Shown here piece by piece: positions 19,823-29,667 of a DNA stretch of 29,667 bases. This DNA is from Chaetomium olivaceum (lineage: Eukaryota > Ascomycota > Sordariomycetes > Sordariales > Chaetomiaceae): positions 1-29,667 of the forward strand of contig JAYWVB010000105.1 of the NCBI GenBank assembly GCA_039881045.1, read 5' to 3'. Below the pieces are notes generated by a model. It had not been told where the DNA came from. It did not search any database and was given only the letters and a program-made list of their open reading frames with translations. A program made the translations under genes and the position numbers. How positions within the stretch are numbered: the first letter of the stretch is position 1; every line of letters begins with the position of its first letter.

Positions 19823-22577
19823 ATGGATATCCACCGGTGCCGATTCGTCCGTTATCCTGCCTCGGCCATCAACGCGGTCGCATTTACGCATTCGTCGCTC
19901 CCTTCAGTCTCGGCGCAGAAGAAGCACCTCGTAAAACACATCCAGGTTCGACTAGCGATCGGCAGGGCCAATGGCGACATTGAGATCTGGAATCCTCTCC
20001 AGGGTGCCTGGCATCAGGAACTCGTCATTCCCGGTGGCAAGGACCGGAGCGTCGATGGCCTAGTCTGGGTCACGGAGCCCGACGAGGAGATGGCCGACGG
20101 CAAGACGATCCACGGAAAGTCGCGCCTCTTCAGCATTGGCTACACGACTACCATCACCGAGTGGGATCTGGAGAAGGCCAAGGCGAAGAAACATGCAAGC
20201 GGCCAGCACGGCGAGATTTGGTGCCTCGGCGTCCAACCTCCCCCGACCAAGGGCACCCGCTGCGCCAGGCAGCAGAAAGCTGGTAGCCGGCACCGTCGAT
20301 GGCAACCTCGTGCTCTACTCGATCGAGGACGGCGACCTGAAGTTCCAAAAGACGCTCATACGAACCCCGTCTAAGAAAACCAAGTTCGTCAGCATCGCCT
20401 TCCAGTCTCACAACGTCGTCGTCGTCGGCTGCTCGAACAGCACCATTTGCGCCTACGATATCCGAAACGGCACGTTGCTGAGGCAGATGACTCTCGGGAC
20501 CGACATTTCTGGCGGCTCTAAGAACATCATCGTGTGGGCTGTCAAGTGCCTGCCCAACGGGGATATTGTGTCTGGGGACTCGACTGGCCAGGTGTGCATC
20601 TGGGACGGCAGGACATACACTCAGGCGCAGCGGATTCAGAGCCATTCGCAAGATGTATTGTGTCTCTCCGTCAGCGCAGACGGCTTCAAGATCGTTTCGG
20701 GGGGCATGGATAGGCGGACGGCCGTCTACGAGCCCATTGCTGGGCAGGCCGGGCGCTGGTCAAAGGTGTTCCATCGCAGATATCACCAGCACGATGTCAA
20801 GGCGATGGCTTCGTTTGAGAGCAAGGCAATGAGTGTTGTAATTTCTGGCGGTATGTTCTACTGACTCTCTGGCTGCTACTGGCAAGACTAATATTCTTCA
20901 AAGGCTCGGATGCGACCCCTGTGGCCTTGCCTTTGCGCGCTGCTGGTAGGGAATACCACCGAACGTTGCCCCATCTTCCCACAAAACGCGCCACTACACA
21001 GCGCTCCCAAAGCACGCTTCCTCCTCAGTTGGTGGGAAAACGAAATCCGTATCTGGCACCTCCTCAGCCCGGCACAAAAGCTGCTCGACGATCCCCAAGC
21101 CGCCCTTAGCTTGCGTAAGAACAGAAAGCTTCTAGCCCAAGTCCTAGTAAAAGGAGACTCCTACATTTCATCCGCCGTTATTAGCGAAGATGGAACGCTT
21201 CTTGTCGCCTCAACCGCCACGGACATCAAGGTGTTCCAGCTTGATTTCGCAAAGGGAGCCCAGGCGGAGCAACTTCAGATCAGGAAGGTGGACATGCCGA
21301 CCGCCGGCCTTGCGGCAACCAAGGTCCAGATCTCGCCGGATAACCGGTGGATATCCTGGGTGGAGGAAGGGAGCAAAGTGATGGTCGCCAGGGTGCGTAC
21401 CACAGAATCAGAAGTCGGCCCGACATACACGATTTCCCAACCCTACAAGTTGCACCGACTTCGGCGTCAGATCCCAAAGCACCTTCTCCTCGGCGGTCTC
21501 GGATCCTACGACCGGAACGTTACCCAGATGGCCTTCTCCCCCGACAGCAGATTGTTCAGCGTGGCGGACTTGGCGGGCTTCATAGATACGTGGGTCTTAC
21601 GTGGCCCCGGCGAAGGGGCGAATGGCACGAGCGGCGAAGATGACGATGATGCGGCTAGCGAGTCATCGGACGACTCGTCAGACGACGAGACAGACGACGT
21701 TGCTGGTGAACGCTGGGTCCGCAATCCTAATGCCAAGCTCCTACCCAAGCTGTCCGCCGCACCTGTGCTGCTCTCGTTTGCGAAGACCCAGCGGGATGAC
21801 GGTGATTACGATCTGATGACCATCACCGCGGTGAAGACACTGCTCGTTTTCAACCCCCTCCGCGGCGCGCTCTCGGAATGGTCGCGTCGGAACACATACC
21901 CCAAGCTCCCCGCACAGTTCAGGGACACTCGAGACCAAGTCAAGGGGGCCGTATGGCAGGGCCATAGGGCATGGATCTACGGTGTCTCTTCGCTATTCAT
22001 GCTGGACCTGTCGCAGGACTTTGACTTGGAGGAGAAGAAGGACTCCTCGGAAGACAAAAACGGACAGAAACACGGCACGAAGCGAAAGCGCGGCGTGCAG
22101 GAGGGCGGCGCCGGCGGGAAGATGGACAGGCAGTCCCTCGCCCCGCAGCGCATCAAGACAGCCCTGGGACCCGACGGAGCCAGGTGGGAGGACGTGGAGA
22201 TGGCCGACGCTGACGCTGACGACCAAAAGAGCATCGGCGCGAGCAGCGGGGTCGATGACGATGACGACGACGACGCCGACGACACCGATGGCGGTGAGCT
22301 GCAGCGTCTGAGGGACGACCGCGGCGCCAACGGCCACGGCGGCGCGGAAGGTGCCGAGGAGGAGGAAGGGTCGGGGTCAAAGGCACCCCCCAAGTGGTGG
22401 CACTCGTACCAGTTCCGCCCGATATTGGGCATCGTCCCCGTCGAGGGCGTGCCTGGCCTGACGAATGGGGTCGCCGCTGCTGGCCTGCCGCCCCTTGAGG
22501 TGGCTCTTGTCGAGCGCCCGCTTACTGGCGAGGACCTGCCGGAACGTTACTTCGCGGAGGGCGAGTGGGAGAGGTGA
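19823..22577 (+). CDS. utp4: U3 snoRNP / SSU processome WD40 protein Utp4 (two apparent +1 frameshifts)
   Basis: Utp4 (human cirhin) belongs to the t-UTP/UtpA complex that binds nascent pre-rRNA in the nucleolus and is needed for 18S rRNA maturation. It starts MDIHRCRFVRYPASAINAVA, followed by WD40-type blades (RLAIGRANGDIEIWNP, LVAGTVDGNLVLYS, GDIVSGDSTGQVCIWDG, KIVSGGMDRRTAVYEP, FLLSWWENEIRIW, GTLLVASTATDIKVF, FSPDSRLFSVADLAGFIDTW). A 53-nt intron, 20851-20903, has GTATGT, GACTAAT and TCAAAG. The C-terminal part holds acidic tracts (around 21640-21700 and 22250-22290) and basic KRKRG, and ends at TGA 22575. The frame changes by +1 at 20231-20262 and again at 20975-20985 while the protein reads on smoothly. 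Removing one base at each gives 900 codons (899 aa). Utp4 is essential in yeast, so assembly errors are likely. Confidence 0.94.
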
Positions 22578-24250
22578 GGTGAAAGAGAGGGGGGGGCATG
22601 TGGAGTGGATGGGTAGATGTTCTGTTACAATGACGAACGCAGTTCGGTTCGGTGGCATGAGGAAGTAGTGGAGCGAGCTTGTGATGTTAGTTAGACTCGG
22701 CTTGCTTTGCGCGGGTGTCTACAGCTTGGTGTAGGCTAGGACGTGCCGTGTATGAAATGGGTCTACAGCGAGCCTGGTGCCCTCGAAGGGGGCTTCTTGA
22801 AATCATAACCTTCCATCATGAGAACAGCAACTTGGTGTTTGTTTGTTTGTTCCGTGTATTCCCTCCCACCCTGTCCGGCCTGACCTCCACTACGTTGGGA
22901 GCCAAGTCATCCGGACCACTTACCTGAACCATAACTAACAGCCGACCGCCGGGAAGGATGATCTCTGCACGCCATTCACCGATCGACGGATGGATCACCA
23001 ACAGCCCCCTTCCCCTCTCGCTTTTGACACCGGCTAACATCCCAAAACGGAAATCCCTCGCCCCCCCTCCTCCCCCAACCCGGCTGGCTGCATGTAGATG
23101 GACAAAAGCCGGCGGCGGCGGCGGCGGCGGATGTGGATTTCTACTCCGAGTAGCTGACGCGGTCTCTCTCTGATCTTTCTTCCTTTTGGCGTTCCCGTCG
23201 GTAATTAAGAGGGCAGCCAACGGGACGGGAAGGAAACGGTGAGGAAGGAAAAAAGAAAGGAAACAGGAAATCATGGACCAGGCCCGCGGGAATTTTACAC
23301 CTCCGTTTTCCCATGCGGTGTGCTGTGTGCCAAGGGGGATTGGGAGAGGTTGGGAGAGAGGCATGGGTTTGCCTGCCCTGCCAGCACACACCCCACACTA
23401 CTCTTCATCTTATACTGTGTATATGTACGTACGTACGTACGTCGGGGACCATTTTCTCCGGGGGAACCATGGCCATCTCTGATAAACCTGTTGGGCCTCT
23501 ATGGTGGTACTTGGTTTATTGTCTTCGTGATCCTTTACCTCTCTCTCTTGGTAGTCAAGAGAAGGAATGGGGTTTTGTCCGCCTCCTCCCCACCACCCAG
23601 CGCCATCGTGTATCAAGGGGGGTGTGTGTGGGTCCGTGGAGAGAGAAGAAGAAGAAGAAGGAGGCTTCCCCGACTTTCGTCTCACAGACTTACATGGTAA
23701 GGTTTTCGCGGTACCCGATGGGGCGGTCTGCGTGTAATCTGCGGGTGAGTTGTGTCTGGATGCAGGTCTCCGATGTGCGTCTTCTGGTGGATGTGGTCTG
23801 TGGTCTGGTTTGGTCTGGTCTGGTATGGAACCAGACCCCAACCCCAGTCCTCCCTCTACCACCCACCGCCACCCTCCCCCCCCTCCTCGGGCAAAATTGG
23901 CGGCAATATTCTGGGCACGGGGCACGGAGGGGATTTTTTTTTCTCGGGTGGAGCGGAGCTGTGAGACGCGCGTCAAGGTCGGGTTTGGTTCTTCCTTCGG
24001 TTTTCGTTCTTCGTTCTCTGTGGCTGGGGGACGGGGGAGGGGGATGGCTTTCGGTAACACTCGGGCCGGGGCTGGAAGGTCGGTTTGGTATTTTTAGAGT
24101 GAGGCCTGAGGTTAGGTTGTTTGCTTCCCCTCCGAGGGGATCTCGCCGGATATCATTTACGCGGAAGCATGTGGCTCGGTGGGTGGATGTTGAACCTGCT
24201 TGTGGTCCCGAGCTAGTGGAGAAGAGCAGAAGATGGAGTTAGGTGAAGCT
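22578..24250. other. Low-complexity intergenic region downstream of utp4
   Basis: No gene was recognised. Simple repeats are frequent: GGC units (23110-23130), GTAC units (23425-23442), GAA units (23645-23660) and TGGTC-type units (23791-23826). A 309-codon plus-strand frame (23313-24242) overlaps a 216-codon minus-strand frame; both consist of low-complexity strings and look compositional. Confidence 0.5.
23425..23442. repeat. (GTAC)n self-complementary microsatellite
   Basis: Over four GTAC/ACGT units in a row; the tract is its own reverse complement and could extrude as a small cruciform. Confidence 0.85.
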
Positions 24251-26660
24251 GGGCAGTCTGTGAAGATGAAAACGCCCAGCGGTGCCTAATTCAGAAAGCT
24301 CATGGTGGGCACAGTTCTGTTCTGAGGCCCAAATGGCGTCAATCGCACTCAGGGCTGGGACAGCGAGATATGGTACATGTACGAGAGGTGGGTATGGAGG
24401 TAAAAGTGAGGACCGAACCGGCAAGAAAATGGTTTAACTGGTACCTGTCGGGGTCGTTGATGACACGAGGCTGATCTACATCACGTAGTATTCCTTGAAC
24501 ACTACAAGGTGACGGGTATCGATATCTGGTCAACCGCCTCGAGTTCGCTCAGCTCAGCTCACGGGCGTGGCTGGATGCGAGAGAGTCCAGGCCGGCCGGG
24601 TCAGGTTGTTTCATGATGGTCGATATGGCGGGCAGCCAGCCTGCTCTGATACCCAACGACTCGAGCTGCCGGTATCTGAACCTACCTGCAGGTTCTTTAC
24701 TGATACATTGGCTGAAGAGATGCCAAGACGGGGAATAGATCAACTTACACTCCGCGTCGACGATAGCCGAGACAGAAGAGGCACGGGTCGGGGTAAAAGG
24801 GGAACATGGCCATGGATCTTAGCAGTTGTTCCCGCTTACAAAATAGGATAGCAGTGAACAACGAACAATTACTCTCGTAAAAGCCGTCTCCGGTCCTGGT
24901 AGGAAAAATGGGTGGCGGTTTTTGGTGTTAAAAGGATTGAAGTGTCGTCGTCCTCTGACGTGTGAGTGAGTGTGAGCGTGGGTGTGGAGGATTGCCAAGA
25001 GAAGATGAGAAACAGGCCGGATGCCGCGTAATCCTCAACGCCACCAGCAGAATTGCGCTGTCTCCGGCCGCACAGTGCTCCGCCCATGAACCGACTGGGT
25101 GGACACTGTCCAGAAGCCTTGGGACGAAAAGCTCGACCACTCGGATTCGGCTGATCTGGGCCATATGGCACGTCAGCCGGTGCTAAGTGAATCAACATCA
25201 ACACCTAACACGGGCAATCCGAGAGGAATGAATTGATGACGACCGAGGCACGAGACTGGCGGTGGCAATGGCAAGTCGTCAGCTAGGTAAGTAGGTAAGT
25301 CGTTGGCAACACTTAGGTAGGTCCACAGTGTCGACAGCTGGCTCAGGTCTCCGTCTGAGCTGTTGGAAGACGTCGGGGGATTCGGAACGTATGTAGGATG
25401 TGCACATGGTTTTGTGGTAACGTTAATCAGTCGTCATCTGGCATCCATCATTGGCAGTCGGGTCGAGAACTGTATGTAGTGTGTATACTGTGCAGATAAC
25501 TCGAGGTGAAGAAAATATGCAGGTGTTCGGATGGTGAATGCTTGGAGTGCTTGGTTGCGTGTTGGCAGACAAGAGGCTGCATGGCACCACGGCAAGGCTG
25601 TCTGCCAGGTTGCTGTCTGGGCTGTATTTCACTTCGTACTCTGTACTGCATACGCCGCCAACTGAATTCATTCATCAAGGGCCGCAGCCTTCATTCGAAT
25701 TTCACCCTGCATATTGCCGAATATGATTGGCGAATGTTGATGTAGCTCCTTTCAAGATCAATACCCGAAGAACCCCTCCACCTTTTGCTGGAAACGGTTG
25801 ACGCAAACCATGATCGCCAGTAACCCAGTATCGAGTATCGAACTTGCATTTGCTGTGAAGTGAGAGTCGAATCGAATCGTGCGAAAGCGAGCGCTGTTGG
25901 CGCCTTTCCCCACACAATCCGAAGCCAGCGAATGGCAAGGCTACAACCTCAGCCACAGGACAGGAATTACCAGAAATGGGATTGGCCACCTGTGAGCCAC
26001 GACTCGTCATGGTGCTGTAACCTCCGACCGGTACCTGCACTTCCCGCCCGGCTCCCGTATCGTATCCGTAACGCCTGTCAGGTTATCCCATCCAATCCGT
26101 CACCGTCCCCTTAAAGAAAGAAAGAAGGAAAAAAAAAAGTGGAAAAGCATCTTCCATCGCTCCTTGTTGTGCTCATGACAAAGAGATCAGCACCGAGTTT
26201 TTCTCACATACGCTGCCAAGTTCCCGTTGGAATCCGTTCTGGCAGTCCTGGTGAGTGAGGCCTGTGGAAAATCGCTGAAAGGTTAAGGGGTCTTGTGAGG
26301 CGGAGACCGATCAATGTGGGGATTCCATTTGGGGCGGAGGGATCCGAACACGACTCTGATTGGCCAGGGCCGCAAACTGGACGCGCGTTCTCTGTCCAAG
26401 ACGCCTCCCTCTGTGCTCCCCCTCCCACTTCTCTCGTGGGCCCCATCGCTGTTTCCACGCAGCGAAATACGTCTGCTCGTTGCCTACACCCCTCTAGAAT
26501 CCCAGGCTTTTTGATTACGTCGGCCCTTGCGAGTAACCAGTAAGGCGGGCAAATACTGAACCCAGATCTGAAATGAAAAAAAGGGTTGATCGGCCCGTGG
26601 CCTTCCCAGTATTCGTCGTCGTCAGGAGGAGGTACCTCAATGACACATGTTCCCTGCGCC
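24251..26660. other. Intergenic region without recognised genes
   Basis: Only short, motif-free open frames are present on both strands. The largest is on the minus strand at 26204-26764 (186 codons), without recognisable domains. Short TAGGTA/AGGTAAGT motifs cluster at 25286-25322. Confidence 0.5.
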
Positions 26661-27372
26661 CTCAGTTCATGTACCATACTAGGTTGGGGTGACTGGACTG
26701 CCGCGCAACCCTCGAGCCAGTGTGTGGTTAGGGGACGCCGAGACGGGCGCACGCCATTACACACGCCTGCGTCGGCTCCTCCCCACCCCTCCCCACCTGT
26801 CCGCAGCTTTATCCTTCTGGCCCCTTGTCTTTTCTTGTTCCCGGCCCACCTGTGCTTGTCTTCTCTTGATCTCTAACCTGCCACTCACCCATCCCCATCG
26901 ATCCCATCCCCGGCGCCGTGAGGAATCGATCCCCCCTCCAAACCCGTCGACCATCTTCGGATTGCGCCCGGCTTCAACAGACAGCGACGGCGCTGAACTG
27001 TCGACAGCGACGTCTTTTTGGACTGCCCATTGAGTGAGTGAGTGAGCGAGCGAGCGAGCCGGAAGGAAGACAAGGGTCACGAGAGGCGCACCTCGACTCG
27101 TCATCCGCAACGTTGCGTGGCCCTGCCTTTAGGCGCCACCTCTTGACGACTACACCCACCACTGATCCCCCGCCGGGAAACAAAAAGTCAATAGACCAAT
27201 TTGACTACGACGATAACGACAATAAAGAAGAAAACGACATTACGACGCACTCGAAGTTGCGCTTTGGCTGTGGCGACTACTCTGTTGATACTCGCCCCCG
27301 GACTCGATTAAATAGCGCCTACCATCCCAGACCAAACCCCCGGGCATCGGTCGGCTATCGCACACAACAATC
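26661..27372 (+). promoter_or_regulatory. Promoter and long ATG-free leader of png1
   Basis: After an ATG near 26668 no further ATG appears on the plus strand until the png1 start at 27373. CT-rich tracts at 26775-26900 fit a promoter or transcription start area. A GAGT/GAGC repeat (27031-27057) contains GTGAGT at 27034, and an AG at 27131-27132 could close a 99-nt leader intron, but no clear branch site is seen. The last 120 bases before the start are A/C-rich, as in many fungal leaders. Confidence 0.45.
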
Positions 27373-28844
27373 ATGGATGCTAATGGGAGGGATGTCCCTC
27401 GGGGCGGGGACCAGTACGGTGAGGAATGGGCACACGATTTGAGGGTGCAGTTCGAACAACTCCTAAGGACGAAGCGATTAAACGATCTCTCAACACGATC
27501 TCGCCAAGGATCACCTGCGCCCGGCCACAGCGCATCATCAGGCAACCTACGAGACGCTTATGCTTCCGATCGCAGCAGGCCCGGGACATCGGGCGACGCA
27601 TTAACACCGCCTTCATACTCGTCCGTCCGAAACCTTCCCAAGGTTCCGACCCCACCGGCAGCCGACGATCTCGAGTCCACCCGATTCCGAAACCTCCTCA
27701 TCTCACTATCAGCGACACCGATGAAGTACGAGAACCCCGGCCTGCTCGACGAGGCCCTACAGGCGATTCCACTCGACAGGATCTACGGAGAGGCCGAGGA
27801 AGAGTGCCAAGTACTCCAAGCCGAGGCCGAGAGTATGGGGGATGGGCGCAAAGCGGAATGGGGCTACCAGGACTGCATGATCCGCGCCCTTCTCAGGTAC
27901 GTCTCCTATCAACGGGTTGATGTAATCCCCAATTGCCAACGTGCTCATGCTCACTGATTCCCCTCCACAGGTGGTTCAAGAACGACTTCTTCACATGGGT
28001 CAACAACCCTCAATGCCCGGTCTGCTTTTCTCCGACCATCGCGCAAGGGATGACACAGCCAACGCCGGATGAGAAGGCATGTGGTGCGCTGCGGGTCGAG
28101 CTCTACCGCTGCTCCAACAACAACTGCCGAGCGTACGAGCGCTTCCCCCGATACAGCGACGTCTGGCGTCTTATGCAGACACGACGTGGGCGGTGCGGCG
28201 AGTGGGCCAACTGCTTTAGCATGCTCTGCCGCGCCATCGGCGGCCGTGTTCGTTGGGTATGGAACGCCGAAGACCACGTATGGACCGAGGTCTACTCGGA
28301 ACACCAAAAGCGCTGGGTCCACGTCGACGCCTGCGAAGAGGCGTGGGACAACCCCAGACTGTACACCGAGGGCTGGGGCAAGAAGATGTCGTACTGCATC
28401 GCCTTCTCGCACGAGGGCGCGGCCGATGTCACCAGGCGTTACGTGCGCAAGTCCGAGTACTACAACGAACGCAACCGCTGCCCCGAAGAGGTCATGTTGT
28501 ATGTCATGCAGGAGATCAAACACCTGCGCCGGGCCAACTTCGAGAAACAGAAACGCTTCGACCTAGAGAAGGAGGACTCGAGGGAGGACCGCGAACTTCG
28601 CAGCTACGTCGTTGCCTCCATCACCCAGGCTGTGACTCAACTCGTGCCAACAGCCGCCGACGCCGGCCCGAGCAGGACTGCCCGAAGCGGACCCTCGTCC
28701 AGTGATGATACTAAGGTTCCCGTGTCTGCCGAGATATCCGCCCGCCAGAGCGGTAATGCCGAATGGGTGGCCGCCCGTGGGGAGAACGGCCGGCGAAACC
28801 AGGGGTTCCCGCCGCCTCATGGCCAGGGCCCGCCCTTCCCCTGA
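27373..28844 (+). CDS. png1: Peptide:N-glycanase Png1, transglutaminase-like (2 exons, 465 aa)
   Basis: Png1 removes N-glycans from misfolded glycoproteins exported from the ER, in the cytosol, linked to proteasomal degradation. Exons 27373-27896 and 27971-28844 join in frame (1398 nt). The 74-nt intron has GTACGT, ACTGAT and CCACAG. The transglutaminase-like core runs from about residue 110 to 380: a zinc knuckle C190PVC193, a second half C222SNNNC227 (CX4C rather than the usual CX2C), then RFPRY, GRCGEWANCF, NAEDHVWTEV, WVHVDACEEAWD and WGKKMSYCIAFS. The catalytic triad by alignment with yeast (191/218/235) and mouse enzymes is Cys250, His277 and Asp294, all present with exact spacing. There is no N-terminal PUB domain, as usual in fungi. 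Residues 20-100 and about 385-465 are low-complexity. The start is the only ATG after a long ATG-free leader. Confidence 0.96.
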
Positions 28845-29667
28845 GCAACCGGGCCCCTCCATCCCCCGGGAGTCAATCACTGGTGTGAACATCAACCCCA
28901 TTTAGAAAACGTCGAGTCGCCGGCCAACGGTTTCGCTGTCCATAGCAGCAAGATACCCACCGTTGCCCGATTGCTTCGAGACGTTGATGGGTCTGTGTCC
29001 TGCCAGCGACAACGCACGATGCTCCGCCGGCACAGGCACAGCGTCCGCGTCTTCGGCGTCCGTCGCCTTATGTTTAATGTTACATACACGCCATCATCGG
29101 TACCTTACAACATCCATATATATCAAACTTCCACTGCTCTGTGTCTCACAGACCACTTACCGACCTACCTACCTTTCATTTGTCGCCGCCCGTCATATAC
29201 ATACCACCGCTGCCATCATTGTTTGGAGTAAAGCCGGCGCCGCTTGGATCTTTTTGAGGGGAGCATTTGTTGCGTCTGCTGTTTTTTTTTTTTTTTTTTT
29301 GTTTTTTTTTTTGCGTTGGGGGGCCGGGGGGCGGCGGGGGGTTGGCGCGGGAGCTGTACTCTAGATAGCTTCCCATCGCCACGGGGCGTTCCGGGGAGAG
29401 AAAGGGGAGGTGTGCTTGCAATTACGTACGCGGCATGACGCTGGTGCAAATACCACTAGTTACTGTCAGGAAGATGGCAATAAATGCTGGGGGTTGTTCT
29501 CCAAACGTCGTGCGAGGCTTGGGTGCTTGGTTGTTTGATATGTATGGCATGACATGGCATGTACGCGCAATGTGGAGAACGTCTATTTGTGTATACCTGC
29601 CTTGAGGGCGCTTTATCTACAACCCGGGTACAGTCCCGTTGGTGGTTTGATGGTTGTCGCCTTAACT
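28845..29667. other. 3' flank of png1, no gene recognised
   Basis: No protein-like frame was recognised to the window end. The frame at 28963-29364 is low-complexity where it crosses the poly-T. The stretch holds an interrupted poly-T followed by a G-rich block at 29282-29344, listed separately. Confidence 0.55.
29282..29344 (+). repeat. Poly-T tract followed by G-rich block
   Basis: Nineteen T, one G and eleven T (29282-29312) are followed by GCGTT and then G-runs of six, six and six separated by CC and CGGC (29318-29340). Four or more G-runs within 30 bases could form a G-quadruplex in the plus strand. Confidence 0.7.

Noticed and set aside
23313..24242. 309-codon plus-strand open frame beginning with ATG
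   Set aside because: It crosses several microsatellites, its product is low-complexity strings, and the opposite strand is open over most of the same span; no domain or splice evidence.
26204..26764. 186-codon minus-strand frame upstream of png1
   Set aside because: A few protein-like stretches but no family recognised, and it covers the likely png1 promoter.
1..29667. A novel defence, CRISPR, mobile-element or toxin system
   Set aside because: No transposase, reverse transcriptase, terminal repeats, spaced repeat array, NLR, polyketide or peptide synthase genes were found; recognised genes are ordinary fungal functions.

Overview
The window looks like nuclear DNA of a GC-rich filamentous ascomycete, most probably Sordariomycetes/Sordariales (a Chaetomium/Thermothelomyces/Neurospora-like fungus). 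Evidence: introns mostly 50-100 nt with GTRNGT-type donors and CTRAC/CTAAC branch sites; proteins that read like Sordariales orthologues; CT-rich promoter tracts; long, microsatellite-rich intergenic DNA. No bacterial or mobile-element genes were recognised.

Layout: (1) 1-539 +, 3' part of L-arabinitol 4-dehydrogenase with an apparent 2-nt frameshift. (2) 1951-4554 +, three-exon zinc-finger protein of a fungal C2H2-like family. (3) 5290-6447 +, three-exon mitochondrial ATP synthase subunit g. (4) 6448-10234, no gene recognised. (5) 10235-11580 -, a seven-exon LaeA-like SAM-dependent methyltransferase whose short exons hide it from simple ORF calling. (6) 11581-17138, promoter of (5), then 5 kb without a recognised gene. 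(7) 17139-18656 -, two-exon nicotinate phosphoribosyltransferase. (8) 18657-19822, shared divergent promoter. (9) 19823-22577 +, Utp4 of the SSU processome, with two apparent +1 frameshifts. (10) 22578-27372, no recognised gene apart from the Png1 leader. (11) 27373-28844 +, cytosolic peptide:N-glycanase Png1. (12) 28845-29667, 3' flank with T- and G-rich tracts.

The genes are mostly unrelated housekeeping functions (pentose catabolism, ATP synthase, NAD salvage, ribosome biogenesis, glycoprotein quality control) plus two probable regulators (zinc-finger protein, LaeA-like methyltransferase). I see no gene cluster or novel multi-gene system. The points most worth a second look are the reconstructed methyltransferase and its upstream ORFs, the frameshifts in LAD and Utp4 (more likely assembly indels than decay), the intact Png1 catalytic triad with an altered zinc knuckle, and the alanine-rich insert in subunit g. 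Splice sites and frames were worked out by hand; family calls rest on remembered motifs, with no database search.
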